DNA of 64,000 nt from Silvimonas soli (GTDB taxonomy: Bacteria > Pseudomonadota > Gammaproteobacteria > Burkholderiales > Chitinibacteraceae), in the NCBI RefSeq assembly GCF_030035605.1, contig NZ_CP106736.1, positions 3,276,001 through 3,340,000 on the forward strand, in the 5' to 3' direction. The notes beneath the pieces were generated by a model. The model did no database searches. It saw only the letters and a list, made by a program, of their open reading frames with translations, and was not told where the DNA came from. Made by a program: the position numbers and the translations under genes. Below, piece by piece: positions 52,000 to 61,807 of this stretch (its first letter is position 1; each line of letters begins with the position of its first letter).

Positions 52000-53463
52000 A
52001 TGACTACACGATCCATCCAGTTCTGGTACCGCGGGCAAATCCACAAGGTGGATGGGCTGGCGACAACGCGCAGCGTGCTGCAGCACCTGCGTGAAGACCT
52101 GCAATGCACCGGCACCAAAGAAGGCTGCGCCGAGGGCGATTGCGGCGCATGTACGGTTGTTGTGGGTGAACAAGTCGATGGCGAACTGCGCTTGCGGGCG
52201 GTGAATTCCTGTATCCAGTTCTTGCCCACGCTCGATGGCAAGGCGCTGTTTACGGTGGAAGACGTGGGCACGCCGGCGCATCCGCATCCAGTTCAGCAAG
52301 CCATGGTGGATTGCCACGGCTCGCAGTGTGGTTTTTGCACACCAGGTTTTGTCATGTCGTTGTGGGGCATGTACCAGAACGCACCCACCTGTCCGGGACG
52401 GGAAGAGTTGGCCGATGCCATCTCCGGTAACTTGTGCCGCTGCACCGGATATCGTCCGATTCTGGATGCCGCCAAAGCCGCCTATGCCGCGCCGCGCAAA
52501 GTGCTGGATGCGGTGCCGGTATTGGCTGCGTTGAGCAAACTGGCGCTGCTGCCGCCGCTGCGCTATCAATCGCACGGCCACCATTTCTTTGCGCCACGCC
52601 GTTTGAGCGAGCTGGTGGCAATCCGCAGTGAATATCCCGATGCCCGTTTGCTGGCCGGTTCCACCGACGTGGGTTTGTGGGTGACCAAGCAATTGCGCGA
52701 ATTGGGCGACATCATTTATCTGGGCCAGATCGCCGAACTCAAAAAAATTGAGCACACTGAGCATGGACTGGAGATTGGCGCGGGCGTGGCGCTGAGTGAC
52801 GCATTTTCCGCGCTGACGCAGCAAGAACCACAATGGCTGGAACTGGCCCGCCGCTTTGCTTCCGTCCCCGTGCGTAACGCCGGTACGCTGGGTGGCAATA
52901 TCGCCAATGGCTCGCCGATTGGCGACAGCATGCCGGCGCTGATTGCGTTGGGCGCCACGCTGGTGTTGTGGCGCGGCGATCTGCGCCGCGAAATGCCACT
53001 GGAAGCGTTTTATCTGGGCTACCAGAAGAACGCGCTGGAGCCAGACGAGATTGTCGAAAAAATCTGCCTGCCCGATGCGCCTAACCAGGGTCATTTGTTC
53101 CGCACCTGGAAAATCTCCAAGCGCTTCGAGCAGGATATCTCCGCCGTGTGCGGCGCTTTCATGTTGCAACTGGATCGTCACGGCATCATCACCCAGGCCC
53201 GCGTGGCGTTTGGCGGCATGGCCGCAACGCCTAAACGGGCTGAACAAACCGAACACGCTTTGCTGGGGCAGCCGTGGAATCGCCAAACCGCTGAACAAGC
53301 CGCCTTGGCGCTGACAGAAGACTATCAACCATTGTCGGACCTGCGTGCCAGTGCCCAATACCGGCTGGAAGTCGCCGCCAATCTGCTGCAACGATTCTGG
53401 CTGGAAACCGGCGCCGGTGCGCCAGTGACCCGGTTGGGGCAAATTCATGAGGTGAGCGCATGA
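52000..53463 (+). CDS. xdhA: Xanthine dehydrogenase small subunit (Fe-S and FAD)
   Basis: XdhA carries the two [2Fe-2S] clusters and FAD that pass electrons from the molybdenum site to NAD. The 487-residue product has cluster I ligands in CTGTKEGCAEGDCGAC near residue 36, cluster II ligands in CGSQCGFCTPG and CRCTGYRP, and an FAD-binding domain with LLAGSTDVGLWV and NAGTLGGNIANGSPIGD. I chose the ATG at 52000; an upstream in-frame TTG at 51955 is unlikely. The ribosome-binding site is weak. Its stop overlaps the xdhB start in an ATGA. Confidence 0.95.
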   Translation: MTTRSIQFWYRGQIHKVDGLATTRSVLQHLREDLQCTGTKEGCAEGDCGACTVVVGEQVDGELRLRAVNSCIQFLPTLDGKALFTVEDVGTPAHPHPVQQAMVDCHGSQCGFCTPGFVMSLWGMYQNAPTCPGREELADAISGNLCRCTGYRPILDAAKAAYAAPRKVLDAVPVLAALSKLALLPPLRYQSHGHHFFAPRRLSELVAIRSEYPDARLLAGSTDVGLWVTKQLRELGDIIYLGQIAELKKIEHTEHGLEIGAGVALSDAFSALTQQEPQWLELARRFASVPVRNAGTLGGNIANGSPIGDSMPALIALGATLVLWRGDLRREMPLEAFYLGYQKNALEPDEIVEKICLPDAPNQGHLFRTWKISKRFEQDISAVCGAFMLQLDRHGIITQARVAFGGMAATPKRAEQTEHALLGQPWNRQTAEQAALALTEDYQPLSDLRASAQYRLEVAANLLQRFWLETGAGAPVTRLGQIHEVSA

Positions 53464-55814
53464 ATATCCAGCGCGATCCTGGCCCGCATCTCGCCGCTCC
53501 CACCAGTCAGGTGGGCAAGCCGCTACCACACGAAAGTGCGCTGCTGCATGTAACCGGCACGGCGACCTATACCGACGATTTACCCGAACTGGCCGGCACC
53601 CTGCACGCTGCTCTGGGGCTGGCGACCGTGGCGCATGGCCGCGTGGTCAAAATGGATCTGGATGCCGTACGCGCCGTGCCCGGCGTGATTGCGGTGATCA
53701 CGGCCAGCGACATTCCCGGCGTCAATAATTGTGGCGTGGTAGTGCACGATGATCCGATTCTGGTCGATGCGGATATCCAGTTTTATGGCCAGCCGCTGTT
53801 CGCAGTGGCGGCGCGGAGCCACGATATTGCCCGCCGTGCCGCCCGGCTGGCGAAGGTCGAGTACGAAACGCTGCCCGCGATTCTCACGATGGAGGAAGCC
53901 ATCGGCGCGCAGTCCTGGGTTTTGCCGCCAGCGGACATGAACCGTGGCGATGCTGCCGCAGCGCTGGACAACGCGCCGCACCGGCTCACCGGTTTTGCCA
54001 GCGTGGGTGGCCAGGAGCATTTTTATCTGGAAGGGCAGGTGTCTTATGCGCAGTTGCGCCCAGACGACACCATGCATGTGTATTGCTCCACTCAGCACCC
54101 GAGCGAAATGCAGCATCTGGTGGCGCACGCCTTGGGTTGGCGCTCGCATCAAGTCAGTGTGGAATGTCGACGCATGGGCGGCGGCTTTGGCGGCAAGGAA
54201 TCGCAATCCGGACAATGGGCTTGCCTGGCGGCGCTGCTGGCCTGGCAAACCGGCAAGCCGGTCAAGCTGCGGCTAGATCGTGACGACGACATGGTACTTA
54301 CCGGCAAACGCCATCCGTTTCAGGCGCGCTGGGAAGCCGGGTTTGATGCTGACGGATTGATTCGGGGACTGAAGCTGGAGCTGGCCTCCAACTGCGGTTA
54401 CTCGGCGGATTTGTCTGGCCCGGTGAATGATCGGGCGCTGTGCCATCTGGATAACGGATATTACCTGGACGCCGTGGCCATCCGCAGTCTGCGCTGCAAA
54501 ACCAACACGGTATCCAATACCGCGTTTCGTGGTTTTGGTGGGCCGCAGGGCATGTTCATGATCGAGAGCATCGTCGATGACATTGCCCGCCATCTCAAGC
54601 TGGACTCGCTGGCCGTGCGCCAGCGTAATCTCTATGGCGAGAGCGACGGTGATACTCGCAACACCACGCATTACGGCATGAAGGTGGAAGACAACATTCT
54701 GCCGCAAATGCTCAGCGAACTGGCGCAATCCAGCCAGTATGCCGAGCGCCGGGCGGCGATTGCGTTATTCAACAACAACAGCCCGATCATCAAGCGCGGC
54801 ATTGCGCTGACGCCGGTGAAATTTGGTATCTCGTTTAACGCCACGCTGTTTAACCAGGCCGGCGCGCTGGTGCATGTTTATGCGGACGGCACCGTGCTGG
54901 TGTCGCATGGCGGCACCGAGATGGGCCAGGGTTTGTACACCAAGATCCGGCAGATCGTGGCCGAGGTGTTCGGGCTGCCGCCTGCCGATATCCGCTTTAC
55001 CGCGACTGACACTTCACGCATTCCCAATACCTCCGCTACCGCCGCTTCGAGTGGCACCGATCTGAACGGCTATGCCTCGCATAACGCCGCACTGGCGATT
55101 CGTGAACGGCTGGCGTTGCTAGTGGCGCAAATCGCTGACTGCCAGCCGCAAGAAGTGCTGTTCCTCGATGGTCGCGTGCTGGCACCGGGTTTTCTGGAGA
55201 GCTTTGCCGATGTCGCCCGGCGCGCTTATGCCGCCCGCGTGCAGTTGTGGAGCGATGGATTTTATCGCACGCCCAAAATTCATTGGGATGCGACGACCCG
55301 TACCGGTCGGCCGTTTTTCTACTTTTCTTATGGCGCGGCGGTGAGCGAAGTGGCGATTGATACGCTCACCGGCGAGATGAAAGTGCTACGCGCAGACATC
55401 CTGCATGACGTGGGTCGCTCGATTAACCCGGCGCTGGATATCGGCCAGATTGAAGGTGGTTATATCCAGGGCATGGGCTGGCTGACTTCAGAAGAACTGT
55501 GTTGGCAGCGCGAAGGTGCGCAGCGGGGTCGTTTTAACTCGCACGCACCATCCACCTACAAAATCCCGACTGCGTATGATGTGCCGGAGGTACTCAACGT
55601 CAAATTGTTTGACGGTGCCAATGTCGAAGAAACCATCCACCGTTCCAAAGCGGTTGGCGAACCACCGCTGATGCTGGCGTTGTCCGTCTTCTTTGCGGTG
55701 CGCGATGCCGTGGCCTCAGCCGTAGGGCCGGGCAGTCGGCCGCCGCTAACTGCTCCGGCTACACCTGAAGCCATTCTGCGGGCCATCCGCCAGGGCAAGG
55801 AGCAAGCCGTATGA
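53460..55814 (+). CDS. xdhB: Xanthine dehydrogenase large subunit (molybdopterin)
   Basis: XdhB holds the molybdenum cofactor and oxidises hypoxanthine and xanthine to urate. The 784-residue product has GGFGGKESQ near residue 242, the substrate-site region NTAFRGFGGPQGMF near 355, and ALTPVKFGISF, EMGQGLYTK and ASSGTDLNG later. The C-terminal active-site glutamate lies in KAVGEPPLMLA. The start overlaps the xdhA stop by 4 bp and its stop overlaps xdhC by 4 bp. Confidence 0.96.
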   Translation: MNIQRDPGPHLAAPTSQVGKPLPHESALLHVTGTATYTDDLPELAGTLHAALGLATVAHGRVVKMDLDAVRAVPGVIAVITASDIPGVNNCGVVVHDDPILVDADIQFYGQPLFAVAARSHDIARRAARLAKVEYETLPAILTMEEAIGAQSWVLPPADMNRGDAAAALDNAPHRLTGFASVGGQEHFYLEGQVSYAQLRPDDTMHVYCSTQHPSEMQHLVAHALGWRSHQVSVECRRMGGGFGGKESQSGQWACLAALLAWQTGKPVKLRLDRDDDMVLTGKRHPFQARWEAGFDADGLIRGLKLELASNCGYSADLSGPVNDRALCHLDNGYYLDAVAIRSLRCKTNTVSNTAFRGFGGPQGMFMIESIVDDIARHLKLDSLAVRQRNLYGESDGDTRNTTHYGMKVEDNILPQMLSELAQSSQYAERRAAIALFNNNSPIIKRGIALTPVKFGISFNATLFNQAGALVHVYADGTVLVSHGGTEMGQGLYTKIRQIVAEVFGLPPADIRFTATDTSRIPNTSATAASSGTDLNGYASHNAALAIRERLALLVAQIADCQPQEVLFLDGRVLAPGFLESFADVARRAYAARVQLWSDGFYRTPKIHWDATTRTGRPFFYFSYGAAVSEVAIDTLTGEMKVLRADILHDVGRSINPALDIGQIEGGYIQGMGWLTSEELCWQREGAQRGRFNSHAPSTYKIPTAYDVPEVLNVKLFDGANVEETIHRSKAVGEPPLMLALSVFFAVRDAVASAVGPGSRPPLTAPATPEAILRAIRQGKEQAV

Positions 55815-56848
55815 GCGCGTGGTTGCAAACTCTCGCCCAGCGCTTGCAGGCCGGAGACGACCAGGTGCTGGTGACCGTGGCGCGCGCAGAGGGCTCCACC
55901 CCACGTGATGCGGGTACGGTGATGTTGGTCGGCGCCACCGACACGCTCGATACCATCGGCGGTGGGCACCTGGAATGGGAAGCCATCGCCATGGCCCGCG
56001 TATTACTGGCGGGCGGGCCGCAACAAGCTTTGCTGCGCTTCAGTCTTGGCGCGCGATTGGGCCAATGTTGTGGCGGAGTGGTCTGGCTGGTGCTGGAACG
56101 TATCGCGGCCAGTGACGCGTCCGCGTGGCAACAACGCGCCGATGCTTTGCGCCATGGCAAAGCCTTGCAACGCAGCGTGGCCAGCAACGGCAACGGTTCA
56201 GCCTGGGCGCTGGTTGCGGCAGAAGAGCTGGTGGCCAAAGCCGAGCTGGCGGGCGATGTCAAAACCTGGTCTTTGCAGCAAACGCTGGTGCCGTATCCAT
56301 TCACCGTAATGTTGTTCGGCGCCGGGCATGTCGGCGCAGCGTTGGTGCGGGTGCTGGCGCCGCTGGGCATCCGGCTGATCTGGATAGACGAGCGTGACGA
56401 CATTTTTACCACCATGCCCGATACCTGGCCGGACAACGTTGAATGCATCGCCACCGACACGCCTGAAGCCGACATCGCCGCCGCCGCGCCGGGCACGTGT
56501 TTCTTGCTGATGACCCACAACCACGCGCTGGATTTTCAACTGTGCCAGGCCGTGCTGCGGCGAGATGATTTTGACTACTTTGGCATGATCGGCTCGCACA
56601 GCAAACGCGCCAGTTTTGAGCATCGTTTGCGCGATCGCGGTGTGGCGCCGGAGCGTTTCAAAGAGCTGATCTGCCCGATCGGCGTGGCCGGGATCACCGC
56701 CAAAGAACCCGCCGCGATTGCCATTTCTGTAGCCGCGCAGCTATTACAGGTGCGCGAACGCCGCGCTTTGCTGGGCCGGCTGGCTTATTCGCAAGACGAC
56801 CAACATCTTTCTGACCAACCTGCCACCCAATCCTCGGAGCACGTTTGA
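55811..56848 (+). CDS. xdhC: Xanthine dehydrogenase accessory protein XdhC
   Basis: XdhC binds and sulfurates the molybdenum cofactor before it is inserted into XdhB; the sulfur comes from a cysteine desulfurase. The 345-residue product has the N-terminal XdhC/CoxI domain (VARAEGSTPRDAGTVMLV, DTIGGGHLEWEAI, CCGGVVWLVLE) and a C-terminal Rossmann domain (VMLFGAGHVGAALVRVLAPLG, YFGMIGSHSKRASFEHRL). It is coupled to xdhB by an ATGA overlap and ends on the first base of the next start codon. Confidence 0.94.
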   Translation: MSAWLQTLAQRLQAGDDQVLVTVARAEGSTPRDAGTVMLVGATDTLDTIGGGHLEWEAIAMARVLLAGGPQQALLRFSLGARLGQCCGGVVWLVLERIAASDASAWQQRADALRHGKALQRSVASNGNGSAWALVAAEELVAKAELAGDVKTWSLQQTLVPYPFTVMLFGAGHVGAALVRVLAPLGIRLIWIDERDDIFTTMPDTWPDNVECIATDTPEADIAAAAPGTCFLLMTHNHALDFQLCQAVLRRDDFDYFGMIGSHSKRASFEHRLRDRGVAPERFKELICPIGVAGITAKEPAAIAISVAAQLLQVRERRALLGRLAYSQDDQHLSDQPATQSSEHV

Positions 56849-58389
56849 TGAGCGAAACGCCCCGCTTGCAACTGGCGCATGTCACCAAGCGCTACCCCGG
56901 CGTGGTCGCCAATGATGGTGTTGATCTGAGCGTGCAGCCGGGCGAAATCCATGCCGTGCTGGGCGAGAACGGCGCGGGCAAAAGCACGCTGATGAAGATC
57001 ATCTACGGCGCGGTGCAACCTGATGACGGCCAGATGCTGTGGAACGGCAAGCAGGTCAAAGTCGCCAGCCCGCACGAAGCGCGGCGCTTGGGCATTGGCA
57101 TGGTGTTTCAGCACTTTTCGCTGTTTGAGACGCTCACCGTCGCCGAGAACATTGCGCTGGTGCTGGATGAGAAATTCGACCTGGCCGCGCTCTCCGCCCG
57201 CGTGACTGAGGTCTCGGAGCGTTACGGTTTGCCGATTGATCCGCAGCGGCTGGTGCATGGTTTGTCGGTGGGCGAGCGCCAGCGGGTGGAGATCGTGCGC
57301 TGCTTGCTGCAAAACCCGCAGTTGCTGATTCTGGATGAACCCACATCCGTGCTGACGCCGCAGGCGGTGCAAAAGCTGTTCGAGACCTTGCGACGGCTGG
57401 CCAGCGAGGGTGTGTCCATTCTCTACATCAGCCACAAGCTGCATGAAATCCAGTCGTTATGCGACGGCGCAACAGTAATGCGCGGCGGCAAAGTCACCGG
57501 CACCGCCATTCCGCGAGATGAAACGCCCTCAAGCTTGGCGCGCATGATGATCGGGCGTGATTTGCCGGTGTGTGTATCCCCGCCATTTACCGGTGATGCC
57601 AGATTGGTGCTCAGCGTCGATAAACTGAGTGCCACCACCGATGACCCGTTTGGCACGCAATTACACGATATCGATCTGCAACTGCATGCGGGCGAGATCG
57701 TCGGCATTGCCGGGATATCCGGTAACGGCCAGGCCGAACTGCTGGCGGCGCTGTCCGGCGAATTGCCGGTGCAGGCCGAAATGATCACGCTGGAAGGTAA
57801 AGCCATTGGCCATCTGCGCGCCGGGAAACGACGTGATGCGGGTCTGTGTTTTGTGCCGGAAGAACGCCTGGGGCGCGGTGCAGTCCCGGCAATGTCGCTG
57901 ACGGAAAACACCGTGCTGACCGCGCATCGTAAAGGGCTGAAACAACACGGCTTGCTCAAGCTGAATGCCGCGCGGGATTTTGCCCTGCGCTGTATCGAGC
58001 GCTTTGACGTGCGTTGCTCCGGGCCCGCTGCGGCGGCGCGGTCGCTCTCCGGTGGCAATCTGCAAAAATTCATCGTCGGGCGCGAAATCATGCAGGCGCC
58101 AAAAGTGATGATCGTCGCGCAGCCAACCTGGGGCGTGGATGTGGGTGCAGCGGCGTTCTTGCGGCAAACGCTCATTGACTTGTCGCGCCAGGGCGTGGCG
58201 ATTCTGGTGGTGTCAGAAGAACTGGATGAATTGTTCGAGATTTGCGACCGCATCGCCGTGCTGGCGCAAGGGCGCTTGTCGGCCGCGCTGATCAAGGCGC
58301 ATACCAATGCTGAATCCATAGGCCTGCAGATGTCCGGTTTGGCGGCTACACAACAAAAACAAGAGGAACCCGCCGATGCACTTGCTTGA
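56848..58389 (+). CDS. Nucleoside ABC transporter ATPase (two ABC domains)
   Basis: The 513-residue ATPase has two fused nucleotide-binding domains, as in YufO/NupA and RbsA. The first has Walker A GENGAGKSTLMK near 38 and signature LSVGERQRVEIV. The second has a degenerate GISGNGQAELL in place of Walker A and LSGGNLQKFIVGRE as signature. Asymmetric catalysis is normal in this family. The ATG at 56848 uses the last base of the xdhC stop. It works with the two permeases downstream and probably with the BMP-family binding protein at 49401-50477. Confidence 0.92.
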   Translation: MSETPRLQLAHVTKRYPGVVANDGVDLSVQPGEIHAVLGENGAGKSTLMKIIYGAVQPDDGQMLWNGKQVKVASPHEARRLGIGMVFQHFSLFETLTVAENIALVLDEKFDLAALSARVTEVSERYGLPIDPQRLVHGLSVGERQRVEIVRCLLQNPQLLILDEPTSVLTPQAVQKLFETLRRLASEGVSILYISHKLHEIQSLCDGATVMRGGKVTGTAIPRDETPSSLARMMIGRDLPVCVSPPFTGDARLVLSVDKLSATTDDPFGTQLHDIDLQLHAGEIVGIAGISGNGQAELLAALSGELPVQAEMITLEGKAIGHLRAGKRRDAGLCFVPEERLGRGAVPAMSLTENTVLTAHRKGLKQHGLLKLNAARDFALRCIERFDVRCSGPAAAARSLSGGNLQKFIVGREIMQAPKVMIVAQPTWGVDVGAAAFLRQTLIDLSRQGVAILVVSEELDELFEICDRIAVLAQGRLSAALIKAHTNAESIGLQMSGLAATQQKQEEPADALA

Positions 58390-59449
58390 GCCCCGCGCCC
58401 AGTCCTCGCGCAAGATGCGTTGGCTGGCGCCTGTCTATGCCATTTTGCTGACGCTGATCACCGGCGCTTTACTGTTCACCGCGCTGCATAAAAATCCGTT
58501 TCACGCGCTTTATATGTTTTTTATTGCGCCGCTGACCACGTCATACGGCTGGAGCGAACTGCTGGTCAAAGCCTCGCCACAAATCCTGATCGCGCAAGGG
58601 CTGGCGGTAGGGTTTCGGGCGCGGGTGTACAACATTGGCGCGGAAGGCCAGTTGATCATGGGGGCGATCTTTGGCGGCGGCGTGGCGATCATGACTGACG
58701 GCAGCACCTCGCACTGGATTCTGCCCATGATGGTCATTGCCGGTGCGGTGGGTGGTGCCTTGTGGGGCGCGCTGGCAGCGTGGCTCAAGACTCAGTTCAA
58801 CGCCGAAGAAACCCTGACTACGCTGATGCTGACCTACATCGCCACACTGCTGATGGCCTATATGGTCAACGGCCCGTGGCGTGATCCATCTGGGCAGAAT
58901 TTTCCGCAATCGATCATGTTCAGCGATACGGCGACTTTTCCGATTCTGCTGGAAGGCAGCCGGGTGAATGTGTCGGTGTTCATTACGCTGGCGGTGGTGG
59001 TGGTCTTCTGGGTGTTCATCAGCAAGAGTTTTCTGGCCTACCAGATTGAGGTGAGCGGCCAGGCTCCCGCTGCCGCGCGTTATGCCGGGTTTTCGCAAAA
59101 GAAATCAATCTGGCTGGGCTTGTGTTTGTCCGGCCTGACGGCGGGTCTGGCTGGAGTAGGCGAGGTGGCCGGGCCAGTGGGGCAGCTTAATCTGAATATT
59201 TCTCCGGGCTACGGCTTCTCGGCCATCATTGTGGCCTGGCTGGGCCGTTTGCATCCGGTGGGCATGGTGCTGGCGGGTTTTCTGATGGCGCTGATTTATC
59301 TGGGCGGCGAGGCGGCGCAAGTGTCGCTGCAACTGCCATCTGCTATGACGGGTTTGTTCCAGGGCATGTTGCTGATCTTTCTGCTGGCCGCCGATGCCTT
59401 TATCAATAACCGTTTCCGTCGGCGTAAACGCGCTGCGAGGTTCGCATGA
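58376..59449 (+). CDS. Nucleoside ABC transporter permease (YufP/NupB type)
   Basis: The 357-residue inner-membrane protein has about ten hydrophobic segments and the family stretch GLAVGFRARVYNIGAEGQLIMGAI near residue 75 (core FRARVYNIGAEGQ). Later it has GLCLSGLTAGLAGVGEVAGPVG, where purine transporters have their permease signature. It overlaps the ATPase gene by 14 bp and the second permease by 4 bp, so all three are tightly coupled. Confidence 0.9.
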   Translation: MHLLEPRAQSSRKMRWLAPVYAILLTLITGALLFTALHKNPFHALYMFFIAPLTTSYGWSELLVKASPQILIAQGLAVGFRARVYNIGAEGQLIMGAIFGGGVAIMTDGSTSHWILPMMVIAGAVGGALWGALAAWLKTQFNAEETLTTLMLTYIATLLMAYMVNGPWRDPSGQNFPQSIMFSDTATFPILLEGSRVNVSVFITLAVVVVFWVFISKSFLAYQIEVSGQAPAAARYAGFSQKKSIWLGLCLSGLTAGLAGVGEVAGPVGQLNLNISPGYGFSAIIVAWLGRLHPVGMVLAGFLMALIYLGGEAAQVSLQLPSAMTGLFQGMLLIFLLAADAFINNRFRRRKRAARFA

Positions 59450-60372
59450 GTATTGCTCAAATATTGCCGGTACTTGCAGCCTCGATGGGCGCCGCAACAC
59501 CCTTGTTGCTGGCTGGCCTGGGCGAGTTGGTCGCTGAGCGCTCCGGCGTCATCAACCTGGGCGTGGAAGGCATGATGCTGATCGGCGCCATTGCCGGGTT
59601 TGCCTGCGCAGTGGATAGCGGCCTGGGCGCATGGGCAGGCTTGGGGGCCGGCGCAGTGGCCGGGGCAATAGCCTCACTGTTTTTTGCCATCCCGGCCTTG
59701 TCGCTTTCGGCCAATCAATCCGCCTGCGGACTGGCGCTGACCATCTTTGGCGTGGGTCTATCGGCCTTCATTGGGCAGAACTATGTCAGTTACAGCCTGC
59801 CCGGCATGCAACCGTGGCCGGTGCCGGGGCTGGCATCTATTCCGTGGATCGGGCCGGTGTTATTCAATCAGGCGCCAGTGGTGTACGTGGCGCTGGCGCT
59901 GTTTGCCGTGACATGGTGGATTCTGGCCCGCACGCGCGTTGGCCTGGTGTTGCGCGCGGTGGGCGAGTCCCCCGACAGCGCGCACGCTATTGGTTACCCG
60001 GTGCTGCTGATCCGCTACGGCGCGGTGATGTTCGGCGGGGCGATGGCGGGCCTTGGTGGAGCGTATCTTTCCACCGTGTATACGCCGCTGTGGGTGCAAA
60101 ACATGACCGCCGGACGCGGCTGGATTGCCATCGCGCTGGTGGTGTTTGCCAGTTGGAAGCCGGGGCGTTTGCTGATTGGGGCGTTTTTGTTTGGTGGCGT
60201 CACCATCTTGCAGTTTCACGCGCAAACGCTGGGGATTACGGTGCCGATTCAGTTGCTGGCGGCGTTGCCCTATCTGGCAACAGTGGTGGTGCTGGTGGTG
60301 ATCTCGCGGGATAAACGCTTGGTGCAGTTGAATCTGCCAGCGTCGTTGGGGAAGCCATTTTTGCCGAATTGA
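59446..60372 (+). CDS. Nucleoside ABC transporter permease (YufQ/NupC type)
   Basis: The 308-residue inner-membrane protein has VAERSGVINLGVEGMMLIGAI near residue 28 (core SGVINLGVEGMM), a hallmark of this permease subfamily. It also has LRAVGESPDSAHAIGYPV and AGLGGAYLSTVYTPLW later on. It overlaps the first permease in an ATGA. It completes an importer for nucleosides or purines that would feed the deaminases and Xdh. Confidence 0.9.
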   Translation: MSIAQILPVLAASMGAATPLLLAGLGELVAERSGVINLGVEGMMLIGAIAGFACAVDSGLGAWAGLGAGAVAGAIASLFFAIPALSLSANQSACGLALTIFGVGLSAFIGQNYVSYSLPGMQPWPVPGLASIPWIGPVLFNQAPVVYVALALFAVTWWILARTRVGLVLRAVGESPDSAHAIGYPVLLIRYGAVMFGGAMAGLGGAYLSTVYTPLWVQNMTAGRGWIAIALVVFASWKPGRLLIGAFLFGGVTILQFHAQTLGITVPIQLLAALPYLATVVVLVVISRDKRLVQLNLPASLGKPFLPN

Positions 60373-60434
60373 GGCCGGTTACCCAAGTAATGCAGTCGGC
60401 ATAATCCAGCGTAAATAGGCCTAAAATAGACCGC

Positions 60435-61754
60435 ATGAATACCCAAACCTCCCAAACGCACTTGATCGTCCGCGGCAGCATCCTGCACTTTCTGCAAGAT
60501 CCTGGTTTGTACCCGGACGCCGAGTCGTATCGCTATCTGGACGACGGCTATTTATGGCTGGCGGATGGCTACGTGCGTACCACCGGTGCATGGGATGCTC
60601 TGGGCGATATCCCCGCGCCCGTGCGCAACGTGGCTGAATGGGCCGACCATTCTGGTCAGCTGATTTTGCCGGGCCTGGTCGATACCCATATGCACTACGT
60701 GCAAGCGGGCATGATTGCCTCGTTTGGCTGCCGCCTGCTCGATTGGCTGAACGATTACACCTTTCCCGCTGAAGCGGCGTTTACGCACCCGGAAGTCGCC
60801 GCCGAAACGGCGCGGTTTGTGGTGGACCGTTTGCTGGCACATGGCACCACCACTGCATCCGTGTTTGGCAGCGTGCACCCGCAATCGGTCGATGCTTTCA
60901 TGGCCGAAGCCCAGCGTCGCGGTTTGCGCATGTTGTGTGGCAAAGCGATGATGGATCGACATTGCCCGCCGGAAGTGCGTGACACCGCCGAGCGTTCCGG
61001 CCGCGATAGCCAGGATCTGATCGACCGCTGGCATGGTAAAGATCGCCTGCGGTACACCATTACGCCGCGCTTCGCACCGACCTCTACACCTGAGCAATTG
61101 GCCATCGCCGGGCAGCTGTATCAATCACGGCCGGATTTGCACGTGCAATCGCATCTGGCTGAAAACGATAAAGAAGTAGCATGGGTCGCCGAGTTGTTCC
61201 CGGATCAACGCGATTATCTGGATGTTTACGAACATTACGGCCTGACCGGCCCGCGCACCATCTACGGCCATTGCATTCATCTGACCGAGCGTGAGCAACT
61301 GGCAATGAGCCAGTCTGGTACGGCGGCGGCGTTTTGCCCGACCTCCAATCTGTTTTTGGGCAGCGGCCTGTTCGATTACTACGGCATGGCGAAATCTGGT
61401 GTGCGCGTGGGTCTGGCGACCGATGTGGGTGGCGGCACGTCTTTCAGCATGATTCGCACGCTAGCCGAAGCGTACAAAGTCTCGCAAGCGCGACATCATG
61501 CGTTGTCACCTTTACGCGGCTGGTATCTGGCGACATTGGGCGGGGCGCGGGCGCTGTACCTTGAGGAGTTTATCGGCAACTTTGAACCGGGCCGCGAGGG
61601 CGACTTTATCGTCCTCAAGCTTGATGCCACGCCAGAACTGGCTTTCCGGATGGACCGCACCCGCACGCTGGCGGAGCGCTTGTTTGCCCTGACGATATTG
61701 GGCGATGAGCGCTGCGTGGCCGCAACTTACGTGATGGGCCAACGTATCCACTGA
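60435..61754 (+). CDS. guaD: Guanine deaminase (amidohydrolase type)
   Basis: GuaD hydrolyses guanine to xanthine, the substrate of the XdhAB pair encoded upstream. The 439-residue amidohydrolase has the metal motif PGLVDTHMHYVQAG near residue 77, the stretch FGCRLLDWLNDYTFPAE typical of guanine deaminases, VQSHLAENDKEV near 236, and YGHCIHL and ATDVGGGTSFSM later. It starts 62 bp after the second permease gene, so it is probably in the same operon. A hairpin follows its stop. Confidence 0.94.
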   Translation: MNTQTSQTHLIVRGSILHFLQDPGLYPDAESYRYLDDGYLWLADGYVRTTGAWDALGDIPAPVRNVAEWADHSGQLILPGLVDTHMHYVQAGMIASFGCRLLDWLNDYTFPAEAAFTHPEVAAETARFVVDRLLAHGTTTASVFGSVHPQSVDAFMAEAQRRGLRMLCGKAMMDRHCPPEVRDTAERSGRDSQDLIDRWHGKDRLRYTITPRFAPTSTPEQLAIAGQLYQSRPDLHVQSHLAENDKEVAWVAELFPDQRDYLDVYEHYGLTGPRTIYGHCIHLTEREQLAMSQSGTAAAFCPTSNLFLGSGLFDYYGMAKSGVRVGLATDVGGGTSFSMIRTLAEAYKVSQARHHALSPLRGWYLATLGGARALYLEEFIGNFEPGREGDFIVLKLDATPELAFRMDRTRTLAERLFALTILGDERCVAATYVMGQRIH

Positions 61755-61764
61755 GGCGTTCAGC

Positions 61765-61790
61765 GAGAATAATGCACCGGCATTATTCTC
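61765..61790. terminator. Hairpin between convergent guaD and the GFA gene
   Basis: GAGAATAATGC (61765-61775) and GCATTATTCTC (61780-61790) form a perfect 11-bp stem with a 4-nt loop, 10 bp after the guaD stop and 17 bp from the GFA stop. It lacks a long T-run, but the position between convergent genes suggests a bidirectional terminator. Confidence 0.6.
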
Positions 61791-61807
61791 TTCGTTACCC
61801 AATTCAT

